DNA from: an uncultured Prevotella sp.
GTDB lineage: Bacteria > Bacteroidota > Bacteroidia > Bacteroidales > Bacteroidaceae
Length of the DNA: 64,000 bases
NCBI GenBank assembly: GCA_946186115.1
Contig: CAMHLV010000002.1
Location: forward strand, 33,057 to 97,056
Direction: 5' to 3'
Positions 19,607-29,963 of the stretch are shown here, piece by piece. The first letter of the stretch is position 1, and each line of letters starts with the position of its first letter. The translations under genes and the position numbers were made by a program. The notes under the pieces were generated by a model that worked only from the letters and a program-made list of their open reading frames with translations, was not told the origin of the DNA and ran no database searches.

Positions 19607-19614
19607 CAAAGGTA
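19607..19614 (-). promoter_or_regulatory. -7 element TACCTTTG for the DUF1599 gene
   Basis: CAAAGGTA 10 nt from ATG at 19597. Confidence 0.6.
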
Positions 19615-19619
19615 CGAAA

Positions 19620-19651
19620 TAAAGTGAAAAGTGAAAAGTGAAAAGTGAAAA
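19620..19651. repeat. AAAAGTG tandem repeat
   Basis: aaagtgaaaagtgaaaagtgaaaagtgaaa. Confidence 0.9.
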
Positions 19652-19722
19652 AATTGCTTCCACGTCCCACTTTTAGGCAAAAAAACAGTATCTTTGCACC
19701 CGCAAAAAAGAAAAGTATCGCT

Positions 19723-21195
19723 ATGAAACTCTATTCTGACAACGCTTTGGCTAAAATTCTCGACAGGGATATCTTCCACCAGATATCGGATGTTGCCGAT
19801 ACACTGGGGGTGGAATGCTACGTTGTAGGAGGCTACGTACGCGACATTTTCCTTGAGCGCCCGTCATGCGACATCGACGTGGTTGTAGTGGGCAGCGGCA
19901 TTGAGGTGGCTACAGAATTGAAGAAGCGGCTGGGGCGCAAAGCCCACCTCTCAGTATTCAAGAACTTTGGCACTGCACAGGTAAAGATAAAAAACGCCTC
20001 GGGGACAGCAGGGGAGGCTCTCGAAGTGGAATTCGTGGGCGCCAGAAAGGAAAGCTACAGCCACGACTCGCGAAAACCCATAGTGGAGAACGGCACACTG
20101 GAGGACGACCAGAACAGGCGCGACTTTACCATCAATGCCATGGCCATCTGCCTCAACAGCAAGCGCTTCGGACAGCTGGTTGACCCCTTCAACGGAATTG
20201 CCGATCTGGAGGATGGCATCATCGCCACGCCACTTGACCCGGAGATAACATTCTCTGACGACCCTCTGCGTATGATGCGCTGCATACGTTTTGCCACACA
20301 ACTCAACTTCAGGATAGAGGACGAGACCTTCGAGGCCCTGCAGAGAATGGCCCAGCGCATAAAAATCGTCAGCGGAGAGCGAATAGAGGTGGAACTCAAC
20401 AAAATCATCATGTCACCCCACCCCAGCATCGGATTCGACTACCTGCAGCGCTCAGGACTGCTGCAAATAATACTGCCCGAACTCTCTGCACTCGACATAG
20501 TGGAGAAACGCGAAGGAAGGGCACACAAAAACAATTTCAACCACACACTGGAGGTGCTGGAGAATGTCACTGCCTCATCGAAGACAACAGAATGGGCTCT
20601 ATTCCTACGATGGGCAGCACTGCTACACGACATAGGCAAGACAAAGTCGAAACGCTGGGAACCCGGCATAGGATGGACTTTCCACAATCATAACATAATT
20701 GGCGCCAAGATGGTGCCCACCATCTTCAGGAGACTGAAACTGCCCATGGGCGCTGAGATGAAGTACGTGCAGAAAATGGTGGACTTACACATGAGACCAC
20801 AGGCTATAGCAGACAGTGAGGTGACAGACTCTGCTGTAAGACGACTGCTTAACGATGCTGGCGACGACATCGACGACCTTATGACGCTATGCGAGGCAGA
20901 CATCACTTCGAAGAACGAGGTGAAAAAGAAGATGTTTCTCGAAAACTTCCGCATGGTGCGCGAAAAACTGGCTGACCTCAAGGAGAAGGACTACAAACGA
21001 CTGCTTCAGCCTGTCATTGATGGCAACGAGATAATGGAACTCTTCAACCTGAAGCCATCGCGCGAAGTGGGAGTGCTGAAACAGTATCTCAAGGATGCAG
21101 TTCTCGACAATAAAGTGGAGAACGAGCACGAGCCTCTTATGCAACTACTCATGCAGAAAGCCGCACAAATGGGACTGAGCATGCAGGAGCAGTAA
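19723..21195 (+). CDS. cca: CCA tRNA nucleotidyltransferase with HD domain
   Basis: Start MKLYSDNALAKILDRDIF; VVGGYVRDIFLERPSCDIDVVVVG; HD motif LLHDIGKTKS. Confidence 0.93.
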   Translation: MKLYSDNALAKILDRDIFHQISDVADTLGVECYVVGGYVRDIFLERPSCDIDVVVVGSGIEVATELKKRLGRKAHLSVFKNFGTAQVKIKNASGTAGEALEVEFVGARKESYSHDSRKPIVENGTLEDDQNRRDFTINAMAICLNSKRFGQLVDPFNGIADLEDGIIATPLDPEITFSDDPLRMMRCIRFATQLNFRIEDETFEALQRMAQRIKIVSGERIEVELNKIIMSPHPSIGFDYLQRSGLLQIILPELSALDIVEKREGRAHKNNFNHTLEVLENVTASSKTTEWALFLRWAALLHDIGKTKSKRWEPGIGWTFHNHNIIGAKMVPTIFRRLKLPMGAEMKYVQKMVDLHMRPQAIADSEVTDSAVRRLLNDAGDDIDDLMTLCEADITSKNEVKKKMFLENFRMVREKLADLKEKDYKRLLQPVIDGNEIMELFNLKPSREVGVLKQYLKDAVLDNKVENEHEPLMQLLMQKAAQMGLSMQEQ

Positions 21196-21262
21196 AATTA
21201 TACAATGGCATAAACTTTGTTAAATGTAGAGCAGCAGCTATTTTTGTGTGCTGCTTTTTTTG

Positions 21263-21270
21263 TACCTTTG
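21263..21270 (+). promoter_or_regulatory. -7 element TACCTTTG for the RND efflux operon
   Basis: tttttgtacctttgc upstream of the adaptor gene. Confidence 0.65.
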
Positions 21271-21277
21271 CACTCTG

Positions 21278-21344
21278 AAAACCAAAAGCGGCGTTTTAAG
21301 TTTTCAACGCTCTTTGGTTTTAAACTTGAGATTATTCGAATAAT
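21278..21344 (+). promoter_or_regulatory. Leader with imperfect hairpin and perfect 14-bp palindrome ATTATTCGAATAAT
   Basis: AAAACCAAAAGCGGCGTT pairs with AACGCTCTTTGGTTTT; palindrome at 21331-21344; between -7 box and ATG. Confidence 0.6.
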
Positions 21345-21365
21345 AAACTTAATAGGTAAAAGACA

Positions 21366-22520
21366 ATGAAGAAAATTATGATGCTTGCAGCAGTGGCTGC
21401 AATGTTGGTTGCTTGTGGAGGAGGCGGTGGCCGTCCTACTTTTGGCGACAACGAGTATCCTGTAGTTACTGTCGGCACTTCGAATGCCGATATGCAGACA
21501 ACTTATCCAGCCACCATCAAGGGTGTGCAGGATGTGGAAATCCGTCCTAAAGTGCAGGGCTTCCTGACACAGATCAACGTCAAGGAAGGCCAGACAGTGG
21601 GCGCAGGACAGGTGCTGTTTGTCATTGACAACGAGACGTATCAGGCTCAGGTGCGCCAGGCACAGGCTTCAGTAAACACTGCTCAACAGCAGGTGAACAC
21701 TGCTCAGCTTACCTACGAGAACACTAAACAGCTGCACGAGAGCAAGGTTGTCGGCGACTACGAACTGCAGACCTCTCAGAATACATTTGAAAGCGCCAAG
21801 GCTGGTCTGGCCCAGGCCAAGGCTGCTCTGGCATCAGCCAAAGAGATGCTAAGCTTCTGCTATGTAAAGAGTCCTGCATCAGGCGTAGTAGGCACACTGC
21901 CCTTCAAGAAGGGTGCCCTGGTCAGCGGTTCTAATGCACTGACAACGGTAAGCAACATCTCATCTATGGAGGTGTATTTCTCTGTGACTGAGAAGGATGC
22001 CATGCTGATTTCGCAGAACGGACTGAACAGCTTCCCTGCTGTGAAGTTGCAACTGGCTGACGGTTCTATATATGGCCATGAAGGCAAGGTGACGAAGATG
22101 AGTGGTGTGATTGACGCTTCCACTGGCTCAGTACAGATCATCGCCACATTCCCCAACCCCGAGAAGCTGCTGAAGAGCGGAGGTGCAGGCACTATCATCA
22201 TCCCGCGCATCAATACGGGGGCTATCATCATCCCGCAGGCTAGCGTATCAGAGGTTCAGAACAAGAAATTCGTCTATTTGCTTGGCAAGGACAACAAGGT
22301 GACTTATACTGAAATCAAGGTTGACCCGCAGGACGATGGCAAGAACTTTATCGTCACAGAGGGTCTGAAGGCTGGCGACAAGTATGTCACCAATGGCATC
22401 ACCAAGCTGAACGATGGCATGGAGATAGTGCCCATCACCCCAGAGCGCTACCAGCAGAAGATCGACGAGCAGGCAAAGGCCATGACGGCGGGCGACATCG
22501 TATCATCAATGAAAAAGTAA
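21366..22520 (+). CDS. RND efflux periplasmic adaptor (membrane fusion) lipoprotein
   Basis: 384 aa; lipobox LVACGG; KVQGFLTQINVKEGQTVGAGQVLF and CYVKSPASGVVG. Confidence 0.95.
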   Translation: MKKIMMLAAVAAMLVACGGGGGRPTFGDNEYPVVTVGTSNADMQTTYPATIKGVQDVEIRPKVQGFLTQINVKEGQTVGAGQVLFVIDNETYQAQVRQAQASVNTAQQQVNTAQLTYENTKQLHESKVVGDYELQTSQNTFESAKAGLAQAKAALASAKEMLSFCYVKSPASGVVGTLPFKKGALVSGSNALTTVSNISSMEVYFSVTEKDAMLISQNGLNSFPAVKLQLADGSIYGHEGKVTKMSGVIDASTGSVQIIATFPNPEKLLKSGGAGTIIIPRINTGAIIIPQASVSEVQNKKFVYLLGKDNKVTYTEIKVDPQDDGKNFIVTEGLKAGDKYVTNGITKLNDGMEIVPITPERYQQKIDEQAKAMTAGDIVSSMKK

Positions 22521-22624
22521 TTCATAATGCTTAATGTATAATGCTTAATGCCAAACTGGCTATGCCACGAAAAGCGTTGCATTATGGAAAACATTAAGAA
22601 TTAAGATTTAAGCATTAAAGATAT

Positions 22625-25600
22625 ATGACATTTACAACATTTATCAAACGCCCGGTACTCTCGACGGTGATTTCTATCCTCATCGTCCTGCTGGGCTTCA
22701 TCGGACTGGTATCGCTGCCTATTGAGCAGTATCCGAATATTGCGCCACCTACTGTTGCAGTATGGACAAGCTATCCTGGTGCTGATGCCGAGACGGTGAA
22801 GAATTCTGTCATCACACCACTTGAGGAGAGCATCAATGGTGTGGAAGGCATGGACTATATATCATCTACGGCAAGTGCCGGATCAGCTCAGATCAGTGTG
22901 CTGTTCCGACAGGGCATGAATGCCGACATGTGTGCTGTGAACGTGCAGAACCGCGTACAGCAAGCTCAGGCTCTGCTACCTGCCGAGGTGACAAGAATCG
23001 GTGTGACAGTGACAAAGCGTCAGACCAGTCAGGTGATGATGTTCACACTGACCTCTGACGGACGCTATGACGACGAATTCCTAACAAACTACAACAACAT
23101 CAATATCATCCCTGCCATCAAGCGTATCCAGGGTGTGGGTGACGTGCAGTCGCCTGGTATGAAGAGCTACTCGATGCGTATCTGGCTAAAGCCCGACGTG
23201 ATGAAGCAGTACAACCTGATGCCAAGCGACATCACCGGGGTACTGGCAGAACAGAACGTAGAGGCGGCACCTGGTTCGTTTGGTGAATTGTCGGATGTGG
23301 CCTACGAATACTCGATGCGATACACTGGTCGTCTGAAGACGGCAGAGGAGTTTGGCAACATCATCATCTCGAGCGATGCCAACGGACAGACGCTGAAACT
23401 GAAGGATGTGGCAAAGATTGAGCTGGGCGGACAGACATACAGTGTCTCGATGCGCAACAACAACCTGCCTTCAGTAATGGGTATGGTGCAACAGATTGCG
23501 GGCTCTAACGCCAACGAAATTGCCAAGGCTGTGAAGAAGGAACTGGAGGAGCAGGCAAAACTGTTCCCACCGGGCATGACCTACAAAATCAACTATGACG
23601 TGACGGAGTTCCTCTACGCCTCTATCGAGGAGGTGGTATTCACGCTGGTGTTCACGCTCATACTGGTGTTCATCGTTATCTACATCTTCCTGCAGGACTG
23701 GCGCTCAACGCTCATCCCTCTGATTGCAGTGCCTGTATCGCTCATTGGTACATTCTTCTTCCTGAGCATTTTCGGATTCTCCATCAACCTGCTGACGCTA
23801 TCGGCATTGCTGCTGGCCATTGCCATCGTGGTGGATGACGCCATCGTGGTGGTAGAGGCGGTTCACGCAAAACTCGACCAAGGATACAAGAGTGCTCTGA
23901 CTGCATCCATCGACGCCATGAACGAGATATCGGGAGCCATCATCTCTATCACATTGGTTATGGCCTCTGTGTTCATCCCCGTGTCGTTCATAGGTGGTAC
24001 ATCAGGATCGTTCTACCGAGAGTTTGGTGTGACAATGGCTGTGTCGATCTTTATCTCGGCACTGAACGCTCTGACGCTGTCGCCTGCACTCTGTGCAATA
24101 TTCCTGAAACCGCACGACGAGAACGGGCACGAGAAGAAGATGTCGATGATAGATCGCTTCCACGCCTCGTTCAACACTGCCTACGACAAGATTCTGGACA
24201 AGTATAAGAGTAATGTTGAGAAACTTGTGCGCAAACCTATCCCCGTGCTTACAACTGTGATACTCGGTATAGTGGCACTGGTAGGCACATTCTCATTCAC
24301 GAAGACAGGACTGGTTCCCGACGAAGACACAGGAACACTCTTCTGCACAATATCTATGCCTCCTGCTACTTCCGTGGCTCGAACACGACAGATTATCGAC
24401 GAGGTGGACAGCATTCTCGCTGCCGATCCCGCCATCCAGAGCCGCGAGCAGATTCAAGGTTACAACTTTATTGCGGGTTCAGGAAGCGACCAGGCTACGT
24501 TCATCATCAAGCTGAAACCGTTTAGCGAGCGTCAGAAGGGATTCTTCTGGAAACTCAGCGGACTATGGCAGGGTGACGGTATCTACCGCTTCTTCCTGAA
24601 TCCATACGAATCAACGGGTGTCGTAGCACAGATATTCATCAAGACAGCACACATAAAGGATGCTCAGGTGCTGGCCTTCGCTCCGCCTATGATTCCTGGC
24701 TTCTCTGCCAACAGTGGTGTGTCGCTGGTTATGCAGGACCGCACAGGTGGCTCGCTGACCAAGTTCTATGGCATAGTGAAAGACTTCCTGGCAGAACTCA
24801 ACAAGCGACCTGAGTTCCAGGCTGCTCAGACATCATATAACCCCAACTATCCGCAGTATATGCTCCACATGGATGTGGCAAAGTGTAAGCAGGCTGGCAT
24901 ATCACCATCTACAGTGCTTTCCACCCTCCAGGGATACTATGGCGGACTATATGCATCTAACTTCAATGCCTATGGTAAGCTATACCGCGTAATGGTGCAG
25001 GGATCTCCTGAGACACGTATGACTCCTGAGTCGCTGAACAGCGTATATGTACGCACACCACACGGAATGGCTCCAGTACAGGAGTTCTGCCGCATGGAGC
25101 GCGTCTATGGACCTGCCAATATCAACCGCTTCAACCTGTTCACATCCATCAACGTGACCGGTACAGTAGCCAACGGATATTCTACTGGTGAGGCCATCAA
25201 GGCTGCTCAAGAGGTGGCTGAACAGGTGCTGCCAGCAGGCTATACCTACGACTATCAGGGTCTGACACGTGAGGAGGCCAAGGCATCAAACACGACAGGC
25301 ATTATCTTCCTGCTGTGCTTCATCTTTATCTACCTCATCCTGTCTGCACAGTACGAGTCGTACATCCTGCCGCTGGCTGTAGTACTCTCTGTGCCCTTCG
25401 GACTGGCAGGCTGCTTCCTATTCACCATGCTCTTCGGACATGCCAATGACATCTACATGCAGATATCACTCATCATGCTGATTGGTCTGTTGGCAAAGAA
25501 CGCCATCCTTATCGTGCAGTTTGCACTCGAGCGCCGCGAAACAGGTATGGCAATATCATGGTCGGCCATACTGGGAGCGGCAGCACGTCTGCGTCCTATC

Positions 25601-25882
25601 TTGATGACGTCGCTGGCTATGGTCATTGGTCTGCTGCCTATGATGTTTGCCTCGGGTGTAGGCAAGAACGGTAACCAGACCTTAGGTGCAGCAGCTGTTG
25701 GCGGTATGCTCATTGGTACGCTGCTGCAGGTACTCGTGGTACCAGGCCTGTTCGTCATCTTCCAGAGTCTGCAGGAGAAGTTCCGTCCTATGAAGTTTGA
25801 GAGCGAAGAAGAAAATCCTGAAGTAGCTTCAGAGATAGCACAGTATGCACACCGCCCTGTTGATTATGAATTGGAGAAATAA
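22625..25882 (+). CDS. RND efflux permease (HAE1/AcrB family)
   Basis: 1085 aa; FIKRPVLSTVISILIVLLG, AIAIVVDDAIVVVEAV, GLLAKNAILIVQFA. Confidence 0.97.
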   Translation: MTFTTFIKRPVLSTVISILIVLLGFIGLVSLPIEQYPNIAPPTVAVWTSYPGADAETVKNSVITPLEESINGVEGMDYISSTASAGSAQISVLFRQGMNADMCAVNVQNRVQQAQALLPAEVTRIGVTVTKRQTSQVMMFTLTSDGRYDDEFLTNYNNINIIPAIKRIQGVGDVQSPGMKSYSMRIWLKPDVMKQYNLMPSDITGVLAEQNVEAAPGSFGELSDVAYEYSMRYTGRLKTAEEFGNIIISSDANGQTLKLKDVAKIELGGQTYSVSMRNNNLPSVMGMVQQIAGSNANEIAKAVKKELEEQAKLFPPGMTYKINYDVTEFLYASIEEVVFTLVFTLILVFIVIYIFLQDWRSTLIPLIAVPVSLIGTFFFLSIFGFSINLLTLSALLLAIAIVVDDAIVVVEAVHAKLDQGYKSALTASIDAMNEISGAIISITLVMASVFIPVSFIGGTSGSFYREFGVTMAVSIFISALNALTLSPALCAIFLKPHDENGHEKKMSMIDRFHASFNTAYDKILDKYKSNVEKLVRKPIPVLTTVILGIVALVGTFSFTKTGLVPDEDTGTLFCTISMPPATSVARTRQIIDEVDSILAADPAIQSREQIQGYNFIAGSGSDQATFIIKLKPFSERQKGFFWKLSGLWQGDGIYRFFLNPYESTGVVAQIFIKTAHIKDAQVLAFAPPMIPGFSANSGVSLVMQDRTGGSLTKFYGIVKDFLAELNKRPEFQAAQTSYNPNYPQYMLHMDVAKCKQAGISPSTVLSTLQGYYGGLYASNFNAYGKLYRVMVQGSPETRMTPESLNSVYVRTPHGMAPVQEFCRMERVYGPANINRFNLFTSINVTGTVANGYSTGEAIKAAQEVAEQVLPAGYTYDYQGLTREEAKASNTTGIIFLLCFIFIYLILSAQYESYILPLAVVLSVPFGLAGCFLFTMLFGHANDIYMQISLIMLIGLLAKNAILIVQFALERRETGMAISWSAILGAAARLRPILMTSLAMVIGLLPMMFASGVGKNGNQTLGAAAVGGMLIGTLLQVLVVPGLFVIFQSLQEKFRPMKFESEEENPEVASEIAQYAHRPVDYELEK

Positions 25883-25888
25883 GAAACT

Positions 25889-27286
25889 ATGAAGAAGATT
25901 ATGATATTTGGTGCCGCTATGCTGCTGTTGAGCAGTTGCGGCGTATATAATAAGTATGAGCGTCCTGACGTCAACACCCAGGGGCTCATCCGCGATGCTG
26001 CCAGCGACGTTGACACACTGGTAGTAGCTCCGCAGGACACAGCATCCTTTGGCAACCTGCCTTGGCGTGCCGTGTTCACCGACCCGCAGCTGCAGGCACT
26101 TATCGAGCAGGGACTGGCCAAGAATGCCAACCTGCAGAATGCCGCCCTGACAGTACAAATGTATGAGGCCATGCTGAAGGCTGCCAAACTGGCATTCCTG
26201 CCAGCAGTATCCCTGGGCTCATCAGGCAGCCCTATGGGAAGTATTTCAACGCTTCACACAGACCCGTCGATAACCACAAAGTCTTACTCCATCCCACTGG
26301 CTGCATCATGGACTCTTGACCTATTTGGCAACATCCTGTCGCAGCAGCGCTCTACACAGATGAAACTGCTGGGCATGAAAGACTATCAGATGGCTGTCCG
26401 CGCCCAGGTTGTCAGTGGCATTGCCAACTGCTACTACACACTGCTAATGCTTGATCGCCAACTTCAGATAGTGACAGAGATGTCGCAAATGTCGAAGGAG
26501 ACATGGGACATCATGAAACTGCAATACCAACTGGGACGCGTGCGCTCAACAGGCGTACAGAGTGCAGAGGCTGCATATCTGAGCATGCAGACACAGGCTA
26601 ACGATATGCGTCGCCAGATACGCTCTACAGAGAATGCCCTTTGTCTGCTCATCGGACAGGCAGGCCAGCAGGTTCCCCGTTCTACCTTGGCAGAACAAAC
26701 GCTGCCCAGCGAGTTCTCAACAGGTGTTGGTGTAGCACTGCTGCAGAACCGTCCAGACGTCCACAATGCAGAGATGTCGCTGGCATCATGCTTCCACGAC
26801 GTTCAGACAGCCCGCTCGCAGTTCTATCCCAACGTCACCATTGGGGCCTCGGCAGCGTTCACCAATTCTAATGGGGCTCTGACTCCTGGCAAGTGGCTCA
26901 CCACCCTATTCGGCTCTCTCACTCAGCCAATCTTTGCCCGTGGTGCACTGACTGCCAATCTGAAGGTGTCGCAGTTGAAGTATGAGCAGGCATTCAACAC
27001 ATGGCAGAACGCCATTCTCTCAGCAGGCAACGAGGTGAGCAATGCCCTCGTCAACTATAACAGTTACGATGCCAACTCAAAACTCGAGGCCCAACGCATT
27101 GAAGTGCTGACAAAGAATGTTGAAGATACCCGCCTGCTCTACAAGTCGAGCGGTAGCACATATCTGGAGGTTCTTACTGCCCAGACACAACTGCTGAATG
27201 CTCAGATTTCGAAGGTCACTGATGATTTCAACAAGATGCAGGCTGTGGTTAGCCTCTACACAGCCCTTGGTGGCGGTGGAAAGTAA
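25889..27286 (+). CDS. TolC/OprM-type efflux outer-membrane lipoprotein
   Basis: 465 aa; lipobox LSSCG; WRAVFTDPQLQALIEQGLAKNANLQNA; LLQNRPDVHNAEMSLAS. Confidence 0.95.
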   Translation: MKKIMIFGAAMLLLSSCGVYNKYERPDVNTQGLIRDAASDVDTLVVAPQDTASFGNLPWRAVFTDPQLQALIEQGLAKNANLQNAALTVQMYEAMLKAAKLAFLPAVSLGSSGSPMGSISTLHTDPSITTKSYSIPLAASWTLDLFGNILSQQRSTQMKLLGMKDYQMAVRAQVVSGIANCYYTLLMLDRQLQIVTEMSQMSKETWDIMKLQYQLGRVRSTGVQSAEAAYLSMQTQANDMRRQIRSTENALCLLIGQAGQQVPRSTLAEQTLPSEFSTGVGVALLQNRPDVHNAEMSLASCFHDVQTARSQFYPNVTIGASAAFTNSNGALTPGKWLTTLFGSLTQPIFARGALTANLKVSQLKYEQAFNTWQNAILSAGNEVSNALVNYNSYDANSKLEAQRIEVLTKNVEDTRLLYKSSGSTYLEVLTAQTQLLNAQISKVTDDFNKMQAVVSLYTALGGGGK

Positions 27287-27367
27287 TTTGTTAACTACAA
27301 AATGATTAACATAGCGACAAGTAGTCTATGTTGTCTCAAATAAAAAAGTAAAAGTTATAATATAATT

Positions 27368-28147
27368 ATGGCAAGCGAAATTAGTCCCAAAGCCGAGGTA
27401 TCGCCCAAGGCGAAAATCGGTGACAATTGCAAGATATTCCCCTTCGCCTACATAGAGGACGACGTAGAGATTGGTGATGGCTGTATCATCTTCCCTTTCA
27501 CCAGTATCCTCAACGGCACACGCATGGGAGCAAAGAACAAGGTACACCAGGGTAGCGTAATTGGTGCCCTGCCGCAAGATTTTGAGTTTCGAGGCGAAAA
27601 GTCAGAGTGTATCATTGGCGAGAACAACATTTTCCGCGAGAATGTAGTGGTTAACCGTGCTACACACAGTGGTGGCCAAACCATCATCGGCAACGACAAC
27701 GTGCTGATGGAAGGTGCCCATATCTCACACGACACCAAGGTGGGCAACCGTTGTGTCTTCGGCTATGGCACGAAGATTGCCGGAGACTGCTATATTGAGG
27801 ATGGTGTAATCTTCTCATCCAGTGTGGTAGAGAATGCCAAGACACGTGTAGGACGTGGTTCTATGATTCAGGCTGGTACCACATTCTCAAAGGATGTACC
27901 TCCCTATATCATCTGCACACGCCACAATGAGTATGGCGGTGTCAACCTGCAAGTGGCTCGTCAGCACGGAGTAGATGAGAAGACCCTCAAGCACATTGCC
28001 AATGCCTACCGACTGGTATTCATGAGCAAGACATCTGTGTTCGATGCTGTCAACCAGATAGAGGAACAGGTGCCCGATGGTCCCTTCATCCGCCATATCA
28101 TCGAGTTCATACGAGCCTCGAAGATAGGCGTCATCTCGAAGATGTAG
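27368..28147 (+). CDS. lpxA: Acyl-ACP--UDP-N-acetylglucosamine O-acyltransferase
   Basis: 259 aa; hexapeptide repeats; GALPQDFEFRGEKSECIIGENNIFRENVVVNRAT. Confidence 0.95.
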   Translation: MASEISPKAEVSPKAKIGDNCKIFPFAYIEDDVEIGDGCIIFPFTSILNGTRMGAKNKVHQGSVIGALPQDFEFRGEKSECIIGENNIFRENVVVNRATHSGGQTIIGNDNVLMEGAHISHDTKVGNRCVFGYGTKIAGDCYIEDGVIFSSSVVENAKTRVGRGSMIQAGTTFSKDVPPYIICTRHNEYGGVNLQVARQHGVDEKTLKHIANAYRLVFMSKTSVFDAVNQIEEQVPDGPFIRHIIEFIRASKIGVISKM

Positions 28148-28160
28148 CCTCTAAACGGCT

Positions 28161-28937
28161 TCAATAGCTTGCCGAACAGGGAATACCCAAGGCAATAACA
28201 CGGTCGCGAATGGCATCCAACTGTTCGCGACTTGCTTTTTCCAATCCCTGAGCGGGTGTCTCACGATCAATGGTATAGACCATGACCTGCTGAGGACGTA
28301 TTTCCTTGACAGCATCAAGCCAAGGGGCTACAAACTCCTCGCTGGTATTATCGACGCTCTCACCATTGCAAGAGCCTCGCATAAACATGGTCTGTATGAT
28401 GACATGACCATTGAAGGCCTTCATCCGCTCGATAATCTGCCGGACATCGTAGGCACTGTTCGGACGGTCCACCTTATTTATATATACTGCATCTACAGTA
28501 TCCAACTTCAGTATATTGTCATCCACCCGCAACAGAGCGTCGTGCACCTCCTTACGGTGAATCATCGTTGAATTGCTGAGCACGCAGACCTTCGCCTTAG
28601 GACAATAGCGGTCACGCAACTGCAGGGTGTCATCGATGACCTCTGCAAAATGAGGGTGGCACGTAGGTTCTCCGTTGCCTGCAAACGTCAGCACATCAGG
28701 CAACTGCCCCTCATCAGTCATCTGCTTCAGCTTCTCCTCCAACTTCTGGGCAACAAGAGCCCTTGTGGGGAATGACTGCGACGGGCGGTGGTCCTTGTTG
28801 AAACCACACTCACAATATATGCAGTCAAAACTGCACACCTTACCGTCGGCAGGCAGCAGGTTGATGCCCAGTGAAATGCCGAGCCTACGGCTATGTACTG
28901 GCCCGAATATGGGCGAAGGATAGATAATTGTGCTCAT
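28161..28937 (-). CDS. Radical SAM protein
   Basis: 258 aa; CSFDCIYCECG cluster motif and TFAGNGEPTCHPHF. Confidence 0.9.
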   Translation of the reverse strand: MSTIIYPSPIFGPVHSRRLGISLGINLLPADGKVCSFDCIYCECGFNKDHRPSQSFPTRALVAQKLEEKLKQMTDEGQLPDVLTFAGNGEPTCHPHFAEVIDDTLQLRDRYCPKAKVCVLSNSTMIHRKEVHDALLRVDDNILKLDTVDAVYINKVDRPNSAYDVRQIIERMKAFNGHVIIQTMFMRGSCNGESVDNTSEEFVAPWLDAVKEIRPQQVMVYTIDRETPAQGLEKASREQLDAIRDRVIALGIPCSASY

Positions 28938-28945
28938 AACGCAGG

Positions 28946-28953
28946 CAAAATTA
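28946..28953 (-). promoter_or_regulatory. -7 element TAATTTTG for radical SAM gene
   Basis: CAAAATTA just upstream of ATG at 28937. Confidence 0.5.
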
Positions 28954-28997
28954 CAAAATAAATCTTAATTCATGCCGCGAGTTTCGTATTTATTTTG

Positions 28998-29005
28998 TAA
29001 TTTTG
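28998..29005 (+). promoter_or_regulatory. -7 element TAATTTTG for ftsX operon
   Basis: ttttgtaattttgcacg upstream of ATG at 29040. Confidence 0.55.
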
Positions 29006-29039
29006 CACGAAATTAGGTGTAATACGTCTAAATGAGACT

Positions 29040-29918
29040 ATGAGCAAACAACGAAATAATACCCGCAACCATCATGGTATGCAGGTTGTAACTCTATGCA
29101 TAAGCACCACTATGGTGCTGATATTATTGGGCATGGTGGTGTTTTTCGTACTTACAGCACGAAATCTTTCTGCCCACATGAGGGAGAATCTCACAGTAAC
29201 AGTGATGCTGGGCGACAGCGTAACAGTTAATGATGCCCACCTGCTGTGCCGTGACCTCTATCATAGGCCCTACTCACACAACATCGACTATATCAGCAAA
29301 GAGCAGGCAGCAAAGGAGCAGGTGAAAGCCCTTGGCAGTGACCCTACGGAATTTCTGGGTTTCAATCCCTTCCCTGCCACTCTCGAGATACAGCTGAAGT
29401 CGGACTATGCCAACCGTGACTCACTAAAATGGATAGCCCGCGAGATACGTAAAGACAGCCGAGTGAGTGACCTGACCTACATGGAAGACTTGATGGATAA
29501 AGTAAACCTCAACCTGAGTCGTGTCAGTCTGGTACTCCTCGTACTTGCAGTACTGCTTACCTTCGTTTCGTTTACGTTAATCAGCAATACCGTTCGCCTA
29601 AGCGTATATGCCCGCCGCTTCCTCATCCACACTATGAAACTGGTGGGGGCATCATGGGGATTCATCCGCAGGCCTTTCATCAAGAGAGCAGTCATAGTGG
29701 GCATCATAGCCTCTGTTTTCGCCAATGCCGTACTGGGATTAGGCATCTATGGTCTTCACATCACCCAGCCAGGGCTCTTCGATGTAGTCACTTGGCAGGT
29801 GCTGGCCATCACAGCAGCCTCTGTATTCTTGTTTGGCATCGTCATCACATCACTATGTGCTTGGCTGGCAGTCAACAAGTTCCTCCGCATGAAGGCAGGA
29901 GAACTGTATAAGATTTAG
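29040..29918 (+). CDS. ftsX: FtsX-like permease (cell division)
   Basis: 292 aa; 4 TM; YISKEQAAKEQ...LGFNPFPATLEI typical of FtsX. Confidence 0.9.
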   Translation: MSKQRNNTRNHHGMQVVTLCISTTMVLILLGMVVFFVLTARNLSAHMRENLTVTVMLGDSVTVNDAHLLCRDLYHRPYSHNIDYISKEQAAKEQVKALGSDPTEFLGFNPFPATLEIQLKSDYANRDSLKWIAREIRKDSRVSDLTYMEDLMDKVNLNLSRVSLVLLVLAVLLTFVSFTLISNTVRLSVYARRFLIHTMKLVGASWGFIRRPFIKRAVIVGIIASVFANAVLGLGIYGLHITQPGLFDVVTWQVLAITAASVFLFGIVITSLCAWLAVNKFLRMKAGELYKI

Positions 29919-29963
29919 TTGAAACACCAAAATCGAAAAAAGAAAATCGTTAATAATATAGGT

